A stretch of 64,000 nt of DNA from Apteryx mantelli (GCF_036417845.1 NC_089983.1:25263207-25327206), one strand, 5' to 3'; positions 12,153-24,863 are shown, numbered from the stretch's first letter. Numbers and translations: made by a program. Notes: generated by a model from the sequence alone, not told the origin.

Positions 12153-15100
12153 TGTTAGTCATACAGTCACTTCCCAGCCTAAACTGATGCATGAAATATT
12201 GCTGTGGGATTTATGCTAGAAGTTTAGTGGGCACACCCAAAGCATTGCTGTAGAGAAATATCAGCAATGCTGGTATTACTCTAGGGTAATGTGATCAGAT
12301 AGAGTGGAAGCCCCAAGGAGGTAAATGTGAGGTGGTAAAATGGTTAAGCAGTTATTTATATTAGAATTTTCTACCAACTCCCAGAGAGAAGTAACAAATC
12401 AGAAACCAAGCACCAGGCTGGCTTGTCATTTTTGTTACCTTCAGTTTGTCTTATCCAAGACTTTCACTTACTAGTGGAGGTCTCCCAAAATTGGAAAAGT
12501 TTGTCACAGCAGCAAACTTTGACACTCCACTTCAAGTGAGGTGGGACTGATGACATGTTAGAGGGTCACACTGAAGAACCTCTAAGGCTTGATCCAGCCT
12601 TATCTCTTGCCGTGCCTGGCAAGAGATTGTGTGAGCCCTGTAGTGTTGATTCTAGTTTGGAGTTAATTCAGTTTAGCTAGAAATCAGTTGTGATCCTGAA
12701 GAGCTTAGAAATGTAATATATGTTGGAAGCAGGTTTTTGCTTGCAAGTTTGTTTGAGCCTGTAAGCTTGCTACAGCTTGTGAATTTAATTTTAGCTCTGG
12801 AACTTACTCCAGTTTTGAAAGGTTACTGAAATCCTGAGAGAAGCCAGGTTTCTTACATGCACCAACAATATCATGACAATGTTTTCTTAAGAATTAAGTC
12901 AGAAAAAAGTGCCCCCCAACACTAAGGACTTGAACCAGGTTTTTCCACCTGTCAAACACATGCTGGGCCACCTGGCTGTTGTTATTTGATAGCAATTACT
13001 CCCCACCCCTTTCCTATCAGCAGCTCCAGCTTGGCTACAAGGATTTAATTAGCAAACTTTTCCCAGCCCCAGGAAGAAGGAGACACAAAGAAGTCCAGGA
13101 GCCAAAGCTGCTTGCTGCCGTGTTTTATACTGCACCACGCTTTGCTTTGTCTCTGCTACCCGCATTGTCAATAAAACAATAAGACTGTTTTAAAAGTTAG
13201 AGCAGCATTTGTTTGACTAACAGCCTGCTCCTTGCAAAGCATTTGTATTTCAGCTTATTGAACATTCATTATGTATTAGACACTCAGCCTTGTACCATTG
13301 ATCCAGGCAAGGCATACCGTATCAAGCTGGCTCCTGCCTTGCCTGCATATAGCAGCTTGGGCTGTCATTTCTGAAAGTAGAGATCACAGGCCAAATCCCC
13401 CCATTTGGCCACAGAAGCAGGGCAAAATAGCAAAGCAGCTGGCTTTCCCAGGTGTTGAAATCAAGGAGATGACTCTGAGACTGAACCTACAGCCTGTTTC
13501 CTCCTCCCATTGCCTCTGGGGCTGGTGGTGGTGGGAGTGCAGCGGGTGGATGGGGCTGAGGCCAGGCCAGCCTTGCATGGACGCCGCCAGGGAGCAACGA
13601 CTCACTTTGCCTTCCAGGGCAGCTCAGCGGTCACCCTTGCCTTGTCTCAGAGTGTCAGTCTGAGGTACGACTTTTCATCTTTCCTAAAAGCTTTCAGTTT
13701 TTAGGGTTTGAAATAACCTGGCAGCCCTTAAAAAGGTGTTGACCAAGGCAAAAAGTGGGCTATGCGCAGAGCTCATTTGGGTTCAGAAAATGCTTAGCTT
13801 TCCATGCAAGCAATGCAGTCCTTTCATACAAACACAGAAATATGCAAACATACAAAATTCACAAATACACAAAACAGAATCTGTAGTATGGTCGTGTATT
13901 GAGGAATGTACTGCTTTTGCTTCCACATTCAAGTAGGTAGCACAGCAAAAGCTTTCTGAAGCAGCCTACCAGTAAGAGCACAATAACAGCTCTTTTCCTG
14001 ATCATTAATTCAGACATCATGCAATCAGTCAAATGAATCTGTCCTCCTTTGCAGCTCTTCTGGAGATTGCTGTCCTCTCAGCTCCAATGAAAGGGCCCCA
14101 ACTCAGTAGCCTGTGTCTTTCTTTAATTAGAACCAGTGATAACCCATGGACAGGATCATTTTGCCCATGGCCATATATCATACAGGCGTAGCTCCCTGGC
14201 ACCAATAGATTACTGTCTATAAGCAGAACATCTTTGATATGAAGACAGTGAGCATAGGAACACCCTTTGAGACCACAGATAAAGCTCTTTTAGATGAATT
14301 TTGCCTCCTCTCTGAGGCTGTCCCACACAGTCTGGCTGGGTTTTCGCATGATCCCCAGCTTTAATTCTGATCCCGTGTCAGATCTGAGAGTGGCATGTGG
14401 GCCTTGGAAGAACCCTTTGAAAATGCCTGTGTAGGCAGACTTATCTCAGCACTGAGTGCTCCCTCAGTAACTGCTCCAGAGCAACCTGCATTTTGAGGAG
14501 AAACAGCTTTGGCAGTCTGTCAGCTTTCCTCTGTTTGTTGCTGTTGCGTATTTTATTTCACTACCATATTACAAAATTAATATTTCCTGTGCTTTTTATG
14601 GACTTTATTTGTGCTTTGTTTTCATGTGCTTGTTTCACTTTCCTCTCTATAGAATTAATAGTATTATTATCAAGGGCTAACAAGCTTGGAATTAATCTGT
14701 TAATGTTTAATTATTACTTACAATGATTTTTTAGAGTTCATACCAGCATTATTGAATGCTATTTTACAAGCCAGAACAGAGAGGCACACCATTTGCTGGG
14801 GCACTGGGATTACTCTAAAACTGCATCAGTGAGGTTTTTCAGCAGTAGCATCAGATAGTGCTTGGTGTGAGGTTTAGTTTAAATTGCTGCTGCCCTAATC
14901 AAGGGGGCAGGTGCAACACTTGGACAGGAAGGTGAGAAAAATAATAAAAATTTTAAAGCTGAACTGAGAGCACCCACCTGGATAATTTAGTATTAAATAC
15001 AGCTCAGCTCCCAACCTTTTTATTTGGCAGAAGTTGTTGGCTAGAAGGCTATACCTAGCAACTGCTATGAAAAGGAACAGAAAAAGAGCTGAAAGAAGAT

Positions 15101-15225
15101 TACATGTTTAATATCATCTAAGCTAAATGGGAAGGAATATTTCTGCTGATTCTTTTGAAAGCTGATAGGACTTTTCCTTTGTGTGTACCCGGATCTGTCT
15201 TGTGTGCAGGAATCCTAAGCAATGC
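12153..15225. other. Gene desert, no supported gene
   Basis: This stretch holds the possible tRNA-derived relic at 12905-12985. A moderately GC-rich patch at 13490-13640 has overlapping frames up to 121 codons that match nothing I recognise. The remainder shows no repeat or gene. Confidence 0.5.
12905..12985 (-). repeat. tRNA-derived SINE head (possible)
   Basis: The minus strand contains GGTTCAAGTCC (12936-12926), an exact match to the RNA polymerase III B box. About 35 bases upstream is TGGCCCAGCATG, resembling an A box. The spacing is shorter than in a working tRNA and no complete cloverleaf can be drawn. A decayed SINE head or tRNA relic is more likely than a functional tRNA gene. Confidence 0.35.
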
Positions 15226-15303
15226 AGGTGAAATTTTAGCCTCTCTGAGGTTCATGGAAAAACTCCCATTGGCTTCAGTGATGGGGAGAGTCCGATTTTC
15301 ACC
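15226..15303. repeat. MITE-like palindromic relic 2
   Basis: This 78-base stretch runs from GTGAAATTTTAGCC to its imperfect inverted copy GGAGAGTCCGATTTTCAC, with 'ACTCCCATTGGCTTCAGTG' inside. It fits the same amniote palindromic family (gtgaaatcctggcccc...cccattgacttcaatgg...) that I recognise at 24801. It is diverged and non-coding. Confidence 0.5.
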
Positions 15304-15442
15304 TCCTCTTTACTCTCTGGTGAGGCAGACTTCAGGCAGGATAGGTGTTTCAGGTACTGAGTACCATTAGGAAGAGTTTCATCTTCCAAGCGGTGGTTTC
15401 ATCTCTCTGGAGAGTGGGTGATAAGGGAGAGCTGCTGTGAAG

Positions 15443-15625
15443 CGCTGGCTCGCGCGCCTCGGGAAGGTTGCTCCGAGGAGCCAGGGGTGCCGAGCGCTGC
15501 GCCAGGGCACTGGCGCGGCTGCGCTGTCACGAGCAGGGCTGGCAGACAGCCCTCAGCACTGCAGGCGCTGAGCCCCGAGGGGAGAGGCTACCGCCGGCGC
15601 TGGCCGCAATGCGTACCCAGCCCCG
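15443..15625. promoter_or_regulatory. Isolated CpG cluster (short CpG island)
   Basis: I count 21 CpG dinucleotides in about 183 bases of GC-rich sequence, including runs of CGCGCG and CCGCCGGCGC. The observed-to-expected CpG ratio is near one. The surrounding several kilobases are AT-rich and almost free of CpG. No gene starts here that I can recognise. A frame of 88 codons crosses it but has no recognisable homology. A promoter for a non-coding RNA or an unmethylated enhancer are possible readings. Confidence 0.55.
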
Positions 15626-17509
15626 GGGGGAGAGGGCCAGGGTCTGCCTATATTAATTTTTCGGGATATTTCCAGTCCTCCTAATTTGTGTAAGCCCTGA
15701 GGCCCTGATCCTCAGCAATGTGTAGACATCAAAATCAATAGCAGGGAAGCACCAACATGCCTTTAAAGATAGAGTTCGGGCACTGGTGTAGCCCTGGCTT
15801 CAGCAGGTTAGTAGTCTGCATTATTCCAGAGTGTGGAGAGAGCTGGAACTCTATCCTCAGGTTCAGCAGGGCTGGAAATCTCACTTTCTACCCCCTTTAC
15901 CCAGAAGGAAGAATTACTTTTGTATATCCCTTTTTCCTTCTTGGCTTTTTTTTTTTTTTTTTTAATTTGAAAAGAGATGGTAGCAGCAGAGCTAAAGGGT
16001 GACTAAACATTGCATGCAAATTGTTTAATTCAAAATAGGACTTAATAACTTCCTGGCAAGTTCCAGGCAAATTGTACCTAAGAACTCCTAGAGCATTGTT
16101 TATTGTTGTCTACCTTTGAAGTTTAGTTTACACAAAGTTTTAGGGGTAGTGCCAAATAATTACATGGCAGGATACTCTGTTCTTCTTATGTGTGGTTATA
16201 ATCATTACAAAAAGTCTGCCATGGGCTTGTTCAGGAACAGCTATTCTTCAATAGCTATTTTGGGTCAACTCAATGCATACTCTATTAGAGGTATTACTTC
16301 TACTGCAGAGTAATGAATCATATTTGCAGTCAGGAAGTCACTCATGTAATTGTCACTAAATATAATGAATATAGTGCTATTTAAAGGGTTTCAGGATTGT
16401 CTGATGTTATGAAGGACACATTATTTCTCTGGAGCTGAAGGGTATTCCAGCTTCTTTCAGTGGTTTGACATGGAAGAAAGTGGATCTGTAAGGATTTGTG
16501 CAATGAGACATTGTCATACTCTTAGAATTCCTGTATAAAGTACAAAAGGGTTTTCTTTGGAAAATTTACTTGTAAGTTGCCTATAAAGATCTAACAGAAT
16601 TCCTCCACTTATTACAGCCTAGCTTATTAGTTTTAAAATCATTGCCTTTGATTATGTATTCTGAGTCCTGTGTTAACAGCTCTAAAACCCATATTGTATA
16701 TCAGAGACTGAAAATACTCTGATTGTTGCAGGCAAATTCCCTGGTGCTTCGTTTGACAAAAAGATGGATTAGAACAAACTCCAGAGCATTATTATTACCA
16801 CCTACATGAAAGATTGTTTATTTGTATTAATTACTGATTAGTGCTTTATATATCTTCAGCTCTTTCAGATGTTTTGAATGAGATGTATTGCCTTCTCTAG
16901 TTTCTGATCTGGAGGGAACCCTGACAGAAAATGAGCAACTCGACCGTAGTGCCCAAGGAAGTCATTCATGTGTTCAAACGCTGTGGTTCAGGGAACACCC
17001 TGAGTGAGAATCTTGGGGAGGTAAAAAATAAATTCACAGATAATGCTGCAGACAGATAATTATCGTCCAGTGAACAATAATGTAATGAGTAAATATATTA
17101 ATTTACTTTAAATTAGAGCATAGAGGAAAAAGAAATCACTCAGATAAGATTCCTTGGATGTGCAATTGTTATGGAGCAGTCCAGAGCTTCTAGCAGTCAT
17201 ATCCACGAGAGGCAGGACACCATCTCGCTGGACAGCTGTCTAACGAGGGGAGGAGGTTTAGCTGAACAACTTACCCAAGCCAGGTAGTATTATTGGCACT
17301 GTCTACATATGCTAATACTCGAGGGCTTATATTAGCCTGCTGCGTGTTTAGAAATGAATGCAACAAAGTAGCTCCTGCCCCAGTGAATTTGCACACTAAA
17401 TAGGACTCTCAGTGGTAGGAAGTGGCACTGAAATGTAAGTACTTTCGAATGTGCTCTGCGAAGACATATATGTAACTCATATAGTATGCCAGGGAAAAAG
17501 AGAGAAGTT
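15626..17509. other. Gene desert between CpG cluster and LINE relic
   Basis: No gene is visible. There is a run of 18 T at 15946-15963. The rest is AT-rich unique-looking sequence with short frames only. Confidence 0.5.
15946..15963. repeat. Poly(T) run
   Basis: Eighteen consecutive T. No retroposed sequence is recognised next to it. Confidence 0.95.
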
Positions 17510-18600
17510 ATTTAAGGGACTCTCTGCTTTGGACTAGTATGCAAGTGGAGAATCTCTGAGTAATGATAGAAGATGCAGCCAAAGTCCTCCACGAGGAGGT
17601 GATGGGAAGGCGGTCGTGACCTATAGCAGGGGCCTGCAACCCAGAGCACGGGGTTAGTCCCTCCAGCATTAGACTGGCATGTAACGGGGTTGCGGGAGAT
17701 GCTGGAGCTGAAGGCTTCGTGGGCAGCGTTGCCTCTCGTTGTCCAGGCAGACATTACAGGTCAGACGACAGCCCTTGGACTTGTAGCTCTTAATGCGACT
17801 GTCAGTTGTGGGAGCCTGGGACAACGATCCAGTCAGGAAATTCTTTTGGTACAAACCCTCTTGGTTTCAGTTTCACTGTCTAGTATGATCAAAGGCCTTT
17901 TTCCTGTCTGGGAAAAGGTACTTGAAGAAGGAGTAGTTGCATGAGCAGTCAGAGGAGGCTGTGTTTAAGAACCTTAAAATGTTTCTCAGCCCACGTTTAG
18001 CCTGTATAAATCTCAAAATGGAGAAATCCAAGGCAGGTTGCTAAGAATGAAAGCTGTTCTTCAGCATCTTATCTGAGACAAAGAAAGAGGCTCCCTGAGG
18101 TCCAGTAGTCTAGTTTTCATACCTTTTGTGCATAAAAATGATCACACCAGCTTGGGTGTGAAAGAGAAAGAGAGGCAGTTGTTTAAGGTATCAATTAGCA
18201 TGAGACCAATATTTCATCAGGTGACTGTATAAAATTCAGTGGCGAGCCTTTCATGGCCCAGGGTTTTGTTAAAAGGGTAATTTTTAAATAGCCTGTTGTC
18301 ATCAGCTGATCTGTCATTTTCCATAATTCATGAGCAATGGGGCAAGATTAGACAATAGAGTCTTGGGTGAGAATTCATTAATTTCCTCCATGTTTTTAGA
18401 AATGTCAGAGGTGTAAAGCTGAGAATAATAAAAGTCAAACTCCTTAGATATATCTACTGTGTTAGGAAGAATATTACTCTGAGCATCTCTGATAGTATAC
18501 AGTGTCTTAGTGTGCATGTGTCTTTAATTGGTATGCAAGGAGTTTATCTGCTTTACTGCCTGCACTTATCAGAAAAGATATAAAATGGGATGGTGATAAT
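17510..18600 (-). mobile_element. Degraded L1/Tx1-type LINE ORF2 (reverse transcriptase)
   Basis: Translating the minus strand in shifting frames gives the landmarks of an L1-superfamily ORF2 in the right order and spacing. GSKADKLLAYQLK at 18560-18522 matches the (D/N)KAGKLLA-QLK segment between endonuclease and reverse transcriptase. A 67-codon frame at 18517-18314 contains ISKEFDFYYSQLYTSD, like the F-x-x-FY-x-x-LY segment. LGHERLATEFYTV lies at about 18272-18221, like the PGPDGLPAEFYK motif. FIQAKRGLRNILRFLNTASS and then DRKKAFDH lie at 18010-17885, like GFI-GR--DNIRRL and DAEKAFDR. HHLLVEDFG lies near 17600 where F/YADD is expected. A SKAESPLN match near 17520 fits the KSEALPLN segment. 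Frameshifts and stops break it throughout, so it is an old inactive copy. I cannot place its endonuclease part or its ends. Confidence 0.75.
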
Positions 18601-20460
18601 GGCTGCCTTCAAAGAAAAAGATATGTTCTTTCAAGGGTGTAAGTGCAATAAATCTTTCTAGTTTAAGGGCTCACTGGAAGCAGAAAGATTCTGTTCTGCT
18701 GACAACTGAATGTAGGGAACTTTCCCAAGGGAAAACAAATCATGTTTCTCTATTCAAAATATAGTAAAAAATCACTGAAATGTGGTACTCCAGAATGCCT
18801 ATTACAATATTTCCTACTGACTCCTTTACCAATTAAGACACACTTAAATACTAACATGTTTCTCAAATGGTTAATATAAACTATATGGCACTGAATACAC
18901 TTAGAACACATTTTTGAATGACTCTCACAGTAATCTGTAATTCAAATTAAAAAAAAAATTTTTAAGAAAGCAGTCAACTTAAAAAAAAAAACAGGGGGGA
19001 GTGTACAAAACATATCATAGGAATTAATTTGTACCAAATAAAAGAGACAATGTTGAGTTAATTGCTATTCCAGAAACATTCTGTGTGTCTATGAAAAGCA
19101 TAGTTAATACTACTGCCCACCTACAGGGTCTTGAAGCGATCTTTTGTGAGTTGAAAGAAATCAGTGTATTTACTTAAAAAAACAAAATCAAACAGAAAAA
19201 CCCACCGTATTTGTCAGAATCAGATGTTGTGCTTGACTGTTATGGAGAAACAAAAAAGACAAGGGTGTTTTAAATTGATCTGTAAGTATGGTGCTTTCCA
19301 GTGCTCACTTTGTTCATGCAGTCAGCAACTGATGTTAGCATGAATTTACATAATTCCTCTTGCTTTGAATAATGACCACAAAAGTTGAGTAATGGCATCT
19401 AACAAATTTCCTAACTTTCGAGAAGCTGCCTCCTATCTAGAATTGTTTGTTTGTTCCTCATCTCTCCCTCCCCCCGCACAATCGCAGCAAGGTGCTCCAC
19501 ACAGCATATGACTAAACATAATACAATTTGATTTGTGTTGCACTGTTCTCCAAAGAACAAATCTGTAAAATTACAACATGTGAAGGCTTAACACAATGAT
19601 ATAAAATGGCAGTGGCACGGTTCATATCTTAAACTGACAGACTGATGGTGATTATTGCAAGGACAATGCCCTGCATATGTCAAACGATTTGCAAATAATT
19701 TATGTCACCTTATCCTCCATTATTGTTTTTGCAGAGGACATAAGCTGTGTCACTAATATTAAACTGTCGGTAAAAAAGCCTACCTCAGCTTTTTCCAAGC
19801 TGAGAATGCAAAGACATCTGCACCGAGACAAACATGCATATGGCCATCATTTGTCCAACATCTTACACATTGTGAAGGTTTTTTACTTGAAATGCCAACC
19901 TATGTGGCAGATGATGTATGTGTTTCTTCAGTCCTGTGATTACCAGCACAGAGCTGCTCGGCAGTGCTCTTCACCTCATCAGTTCCACAAGCTGCACTCC
20001 AAGGTGTGTGAAACATTTGCAGGAAGATGGCATCTGACATGCAGCAAGGCAAAAGCATTCTGGTGTGAATATTTGACTCCAGATTTTGTTCAAATCAGGG
20101 TCAGATTCTGACCTGGAGAAATTAGTGGGGGTAGAGATTTAGCACTGCAAAATGGCAATTTGAAAATGGGAATGAATATATTTTAAAGATGGGAAAGCAA
20201 AGGAAAGTGGTGCTGTCTCCTGGGTGACTCCCAAGGGGTTGTAGAGGAGTGAGGAAGGGGGAAGCTTTTATAAATGACCTAGGTTTTATTCTTTTGGAAA
20301 TAAACACGTGACAAGGCAATCTTAGTTATTTCTATTTGTTAGATTGCATCATCTCAGTTACTGTGTTGTTTATTTTTTGATGGTTCATTTGTTACTACCA
20401 CAAAATGCCTTTGAAGCATTCTTTTCAGAGGCTGTTGTGGTTAAAATAGAAGGAAAGACT
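18601..20460. other. Gene desert, possible conserved element at 19640-20110
   Basis: No gene is supported. A 144-codon ATG frame at 19677-20111 has no recognisable domain and is probably fortuitous. The same stretch contains ATTTGCAAAT (19687-19696) followed by AATTTATG, and looks like unique, possibly constrained non-coding DNA. The upstream part may include eroded 5' sequence of the LINE relic, which I cannot demonstrate. Confidence 0.45.
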
Positions 20461-20590
20461 GTTGTGTAGTGGATGGAGCATGGAGCTGGGAAACCAGCCT
20501 CTAGCCTCCTGGTCTACATTTTGCCCTGCTCACATTTTGGACAAATTACTTGCAACTGCTGCGGCTTGACTTATTCTTCCGTCAGACAGG
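20461..20590 (+). mobile_element. MIR-like CORE-SINE
   Basis: The stretch follows the layout of an amniote CORE-SINE of the MIR type. It has a tRNA-derived head 'GTGTAGTGGATGGAGCATGG', then a region corresponding to 'CCTGGGTTCGAATCCCGGCTCTGCCAC'. The core 'GGACAAATTACTTGCAACTG' is the counterpart of GGGCAAGTCACTTAACCTC, and it ends like 'CTCAGTTTCCCCATCTG'. The copy is diverged, as expected for an element older than the bird lineage. Confidence 0.75.
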
Positions 20591-23500
20591 TTTTTCTGTC
20601 TGACTCATCCACTTGCACAAGTTTGCCAAGCATTTTGTAATCTTTAGCTAGAAATCACTCTTTTGATAGCACATCAGTGACGTTTCAAATTGTTGTGTAG
20701 TGATGCACCAAACAACTTCTGTTGGCTTCAGTGCAAGAGATGGCTCCAATTCGTTGCGGTGAGGAGGATGATATACTAAGAAACGCACTGATCTGATCTA
20801 AGGATTGAAAGGGAACTCCACTTCTTAGTGCTACCAGTTTTTCCTCTCTTTTGAAAGCCTCATTTTTGAAAGCGTTTTGCATTTTTAACCCTCTCGGAAG
20901 TGAGGAGTCTGCTTCTTGCCCTTCCAAGCTTTTCTCAGTCTGCTCCTCTGTAAATCCCAGTTTATGACTACATTGATCATTTTTATTATTATAATACAAG
21001 AATGCCAAAGAAATTTGAGAGAACTGCTTTATCCAAGTAAGTTTTAATCTTGCTTTCCAATCTTTCCAGTGTTTAATTTTGTCAAATTTAACAGGGCAAT
21101 TTGTGTGGGAGGTTTATTATTATTGCAATTGTTTGTGATTAGTGAGTTAAATCACTTAAGAGCAGATCTGGAGCATCATAGTAGGTTATAGAAACACATC
21201 TTGTTGCTGACTGGACTAATTATAGCCATAGGGAGCAGAAGGTGATAGGGTTGCAGGATGCTTCTCTCAGTCTGAACACATCCTAGACAGCATGCTGGTT
21301 TCTCTTTTAACTGGCCACAGATACTAAGGTGATTTTACCAGTGCTAGGAATCTCTCCAGGCAGAGAGGGCAGTGGGCCAAAAGGGGTGAAATCCTTTCCC
21401 AAACGTGTGTCCGCTCTATGAGCTCCCTCCTTTTCCCAGCGCAGGAAGAACCTGGTGCAGTAGCAGAGACAAGGGGGTCTCTAAATGGAGTCAGGAGGAG
21501 GGGACAGCCGGACTGGCCCCAGGAACACACGCTGACCCAAACAAAAGTGCCTCTGTGGAAAGAGCGCGCAGGAGCTCTCCAGTCTATGTCCAACGATTTC
21601 CATCAGATGACTGGTAGCAGTTTTCACAAACAGCAAAGCAGTGTTTTTAGGCTTTTGCTACAAGTATGTTTTGGCATAGAAAAAAGACCTTTGCACTCCT
21701 GCTCAAATGTAATATAAAAGTAACAGTCAAGACTAGCCTAATACTGGTGATCATTACACACACATGCATAGACCTACCTGCCTTTTCCAAAACATTATAA
21801 CCTAAGAAAAAATATGTTGGAGAGAAGTTTATTTAAGTAGATAACAATGCACCCTTCCCATAATACCCCCAAACTAGTGATCTTAATTAACTGGTTCCTT
21901 AAACATGCCACAACACAGACTTAAAGCTGCAGATGAAAGAGATTTTGAAGATAGTAATATTACCTATATACTTCTTGGCTAGGAGGCATCATTGATCAAG
22001 ATACTACACACTTGCGAGGGAAGGAGCCAACAGAAACTGCAAAGGAATTTTAGAGAGGAATTTACAGGAATTAAGGTGGGAACAGAAATGGACCTAAAGG
22101 GAAGTTTTTATTGACTTAACAAAAAAGGAAAGTGAACAACTCTTAATCTTCTAAAAGCCCAAGTGATAACATCTGAGACATGAAGAAACACAAGATAATC
22201 TCAGGCGACGATCCTGGGTATTGGTGACAACACTGTCGATCTCAACAGTGACAGAATGGTGTGACCAGCAAAAGATAGTTTCAGAGTTGAAAAATCTGGC
22301 CAAAATTTTATTTTGTGGGTAAAGGCAAGAGAAGAGACGTTACCATCCATGAGAGGATGACAGAGTCAACCTGAGATGTATTGCTAAGGAGACAGACTTG
22401 CTGGTGGCCAGTCTTTGGCAGGAAATGGTAGTAAAAAAGCTTAAGTCCCTGCTGAAGGAAGACAAACTCAGAAGAGGAAAATGCTCTAGAAACTTGGTTA
22501 TGCCAGAATTTGACTGGACTACCCGGGGTCTAGCTAGTGGTCTTTTCAGCTCCACAGATTTTTTCAAGGCTAAGCTGCACTAGTTCCTCCCTATAGCGCC
22601 TGCAACAAAGCTAATGCAGAGACACCCTGGCTGCAGAGCTAGCTTAGGAAGATGCTCTTCCATTTGCAACAAGACCTGTTGCTCTTATTTTCTGTGAATG
22701 ATTATACTTTCCATTCTTGTTTCAAATCTTACTGAAGTCATAAACCCCATAAGGCTAATGGTTTGAGCAGTGCTTGCAGGAAGAGTGACCATCACATCCC
22801 ACATCCTTGAGATGTTTAGGTTTCCTTTTAAACTTATATTAAACTTCTAGATAAAAAGTCTGGACCAGAGAGCATATATGTGAGGTAAAGCTTACTAACA
22901 AAAACATCTTTATTGAGAAACTGGAAGACTTCCAGCATTAAGGCAAATAAGAGAGGCATGATTTCATGTCAGCCTCTCCTGTCAGCTCCTGATTTCAAGT
23001 CAACCTCTACCATCAACCAAGCCAGTATGCATAGTTATTTTGGCTATCACAGAGGTTAGCGGGGTAGCCAGTTTGTGTGAACAGTGGGAAGTTCTTTACC
23101 TTACCTAGTACTAAATTTAAAGTCTGCAGCAATAGATGAGAACCCTTGATGCTCTCTATGTAAAAAGCCTGTGTCTTCTTTTCAGCAAATTAATTGATTG
23201 GCACCAAAAGAGGCCTCTAAAACACTCTCTCTCTATATATATATATATTTTTTTTTCTCCTCATAAGCAAAATTGAAGACAAAGTTAATATTTGCTTTCA
23301 GTGGTGGTGCTTCTCTCCTGAGCCAATTTCCTCAACCATACTTAAGGCTGAGAGTAATTTTTTACATCTCACTTATGAACCCAGAAAACATAGTTCCTTT
23401 GGGAAGCGCTACAGTCAGGTTCTCAGCTCCCTGCAATGGTCTTGCAGAGCAGGGGAGAGCTGTGGTATGTCACCATGACATGGCAGTTTAGAGCTATAAT

Positions 23501-24800
23501 GGCATATACAGACCTCCTTTTAATGTAATCACTTGAGTGTGGCCAATGCTGTCTGTATTTACATGGGTAAGAATTTTGGTTAGGTGGCTACAATTTTTTT
23601 TTTATCTAGTATGTGAGTTACGGCCCCAGTATGGATACAGTTGTGTGGGTATAAACATACTTCTGTTGGTGTCACTTATTTTGTTTCCTGAAGCCCTATT
23701 ATTGCCTTCACACAATGGTGTTTTGCCGGACTGGTAACTGTTCCTATGGCAAAAGTTTCTAGCCTAGACAAGCCCTTGAAGGTTAAAGTAGTTTGAACGT
23801 TTCTTTGAGGCAATTACACAATGGATATTGAGTTCCCTGCCAAATGCTGCTTTTAAAAAATGATGATGATGGGGGCATGAGCCAAGCATTACAAACCTCT
23901 GAGGCAGATGACTGCACGTTAACAGTTAGTGAATGACAGAAGAGAAATCAGCCAGGAAAGTTTCAAACTACATCACAGCACAGCCTGACTTTGCTAATGC
24001 TTTTTACTTCCAACTCCCACTTTTATCTTAAGATCAGATAACGAGTAGCACTTTTTCTTTGTAACAATTCATTAATCAGAGAAATGATCCTTGCTAGTGT
24101 TTAGATGTTTTACTTAATTTGGTACTTCTGGCCTGCTGCCCCAGTAGTGCCAAAATTATTATTTCTCACCCAGCAGGTGATAAATAACAACTTCAGTCAT
24201 GATTAATACCATGAATTTCTCAACCTGACTAATGCAAAAAACTTCAGACCTGCAGAACAAGTGGGTGATAATTGTTGTGAGAGCCATTGGAGCTGCACTC
24301 GGCTTGTAAAGAAAGCAAGCCACAGGAAATGAAGCGTTTGCTAGCAGCACAGCTGATCCTAAGAGGCATCATTAAGTGTGGCTCAGCAGCATTCTCCATG
24401 TGCAGGGCTGTGCTAGGCTCTTTTTTCCACAACACTGAGCTTTAAGTATGTCTGAGAAGCAGGAGATTGCCATGTTGTTGGTTTTTTTCCTCAGGGGGGT
24501 GGGTGGGAGGGAAATAAAATAAAAGGCAGAGAAACTAGCAGGTGAATATCTCATTAATGCCACTCCATACTGTAATTTTTACTATCTGATAAATGAACAG
24601 TGTTAGATCCTAGAAAAAGCCTTGCTACCACTAAAGCTCCTGTACACAATGTCCCTTTTGAAATCTCATCACAATATCATAAAATGTAGCTTCAGAGACT
24701 CCCCAGTCAAGGAGAGCCCTCTTCATAGGGGGACAGTAAAACCAGGGCCTCAGGAAAGGCTCTCAGCTGGAAACAGAAATCCAATACTGTAACACTGGTG
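20591..24800. other. Gene desert, no supported gene
   Basis: Frames of about 100 codons at 20685-21008 (minus) and 21324-21717 (both strands) match no family I know. A CT/TA/T low-complexity tract lies at 23225-23256. Nothing else stands out. Confidence 0.5.
23225..23256. repeat. CT / TA / T low-complexity tract
   Basis: A short CT run passes into a TA run of about seven units and then a T run. Confidence 0.9.
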
Positions 24801-24863
24801 GCTGAAATCCTGGTCCCTTTGCAATCAACAGCTGTCTTGCCATTGACAGCAGTGGTGCAGAAC
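24801..24863. repeat. MITE-like palindromic relic 3
   Basis: The stretch contains GAAATCCTGGTCCC and, in its second half, GCCATTGACAGCAGTGG. These correspond to the two arms of the gaaatcctggcccc / cattgacttcaatgg palindromic repeat also seen at 15226. The copy is short and diverged, so its ends are approximate. Confidence 0.45.

Noticed and set aside
19677-20111. 144-codon ATG frame as a gene
   Set aside because: It has no recognisable domain, no signal of splicing or a CpG promoter, and ordinary AT-rich composition. I treat it as chance within possibly constrained DNA.
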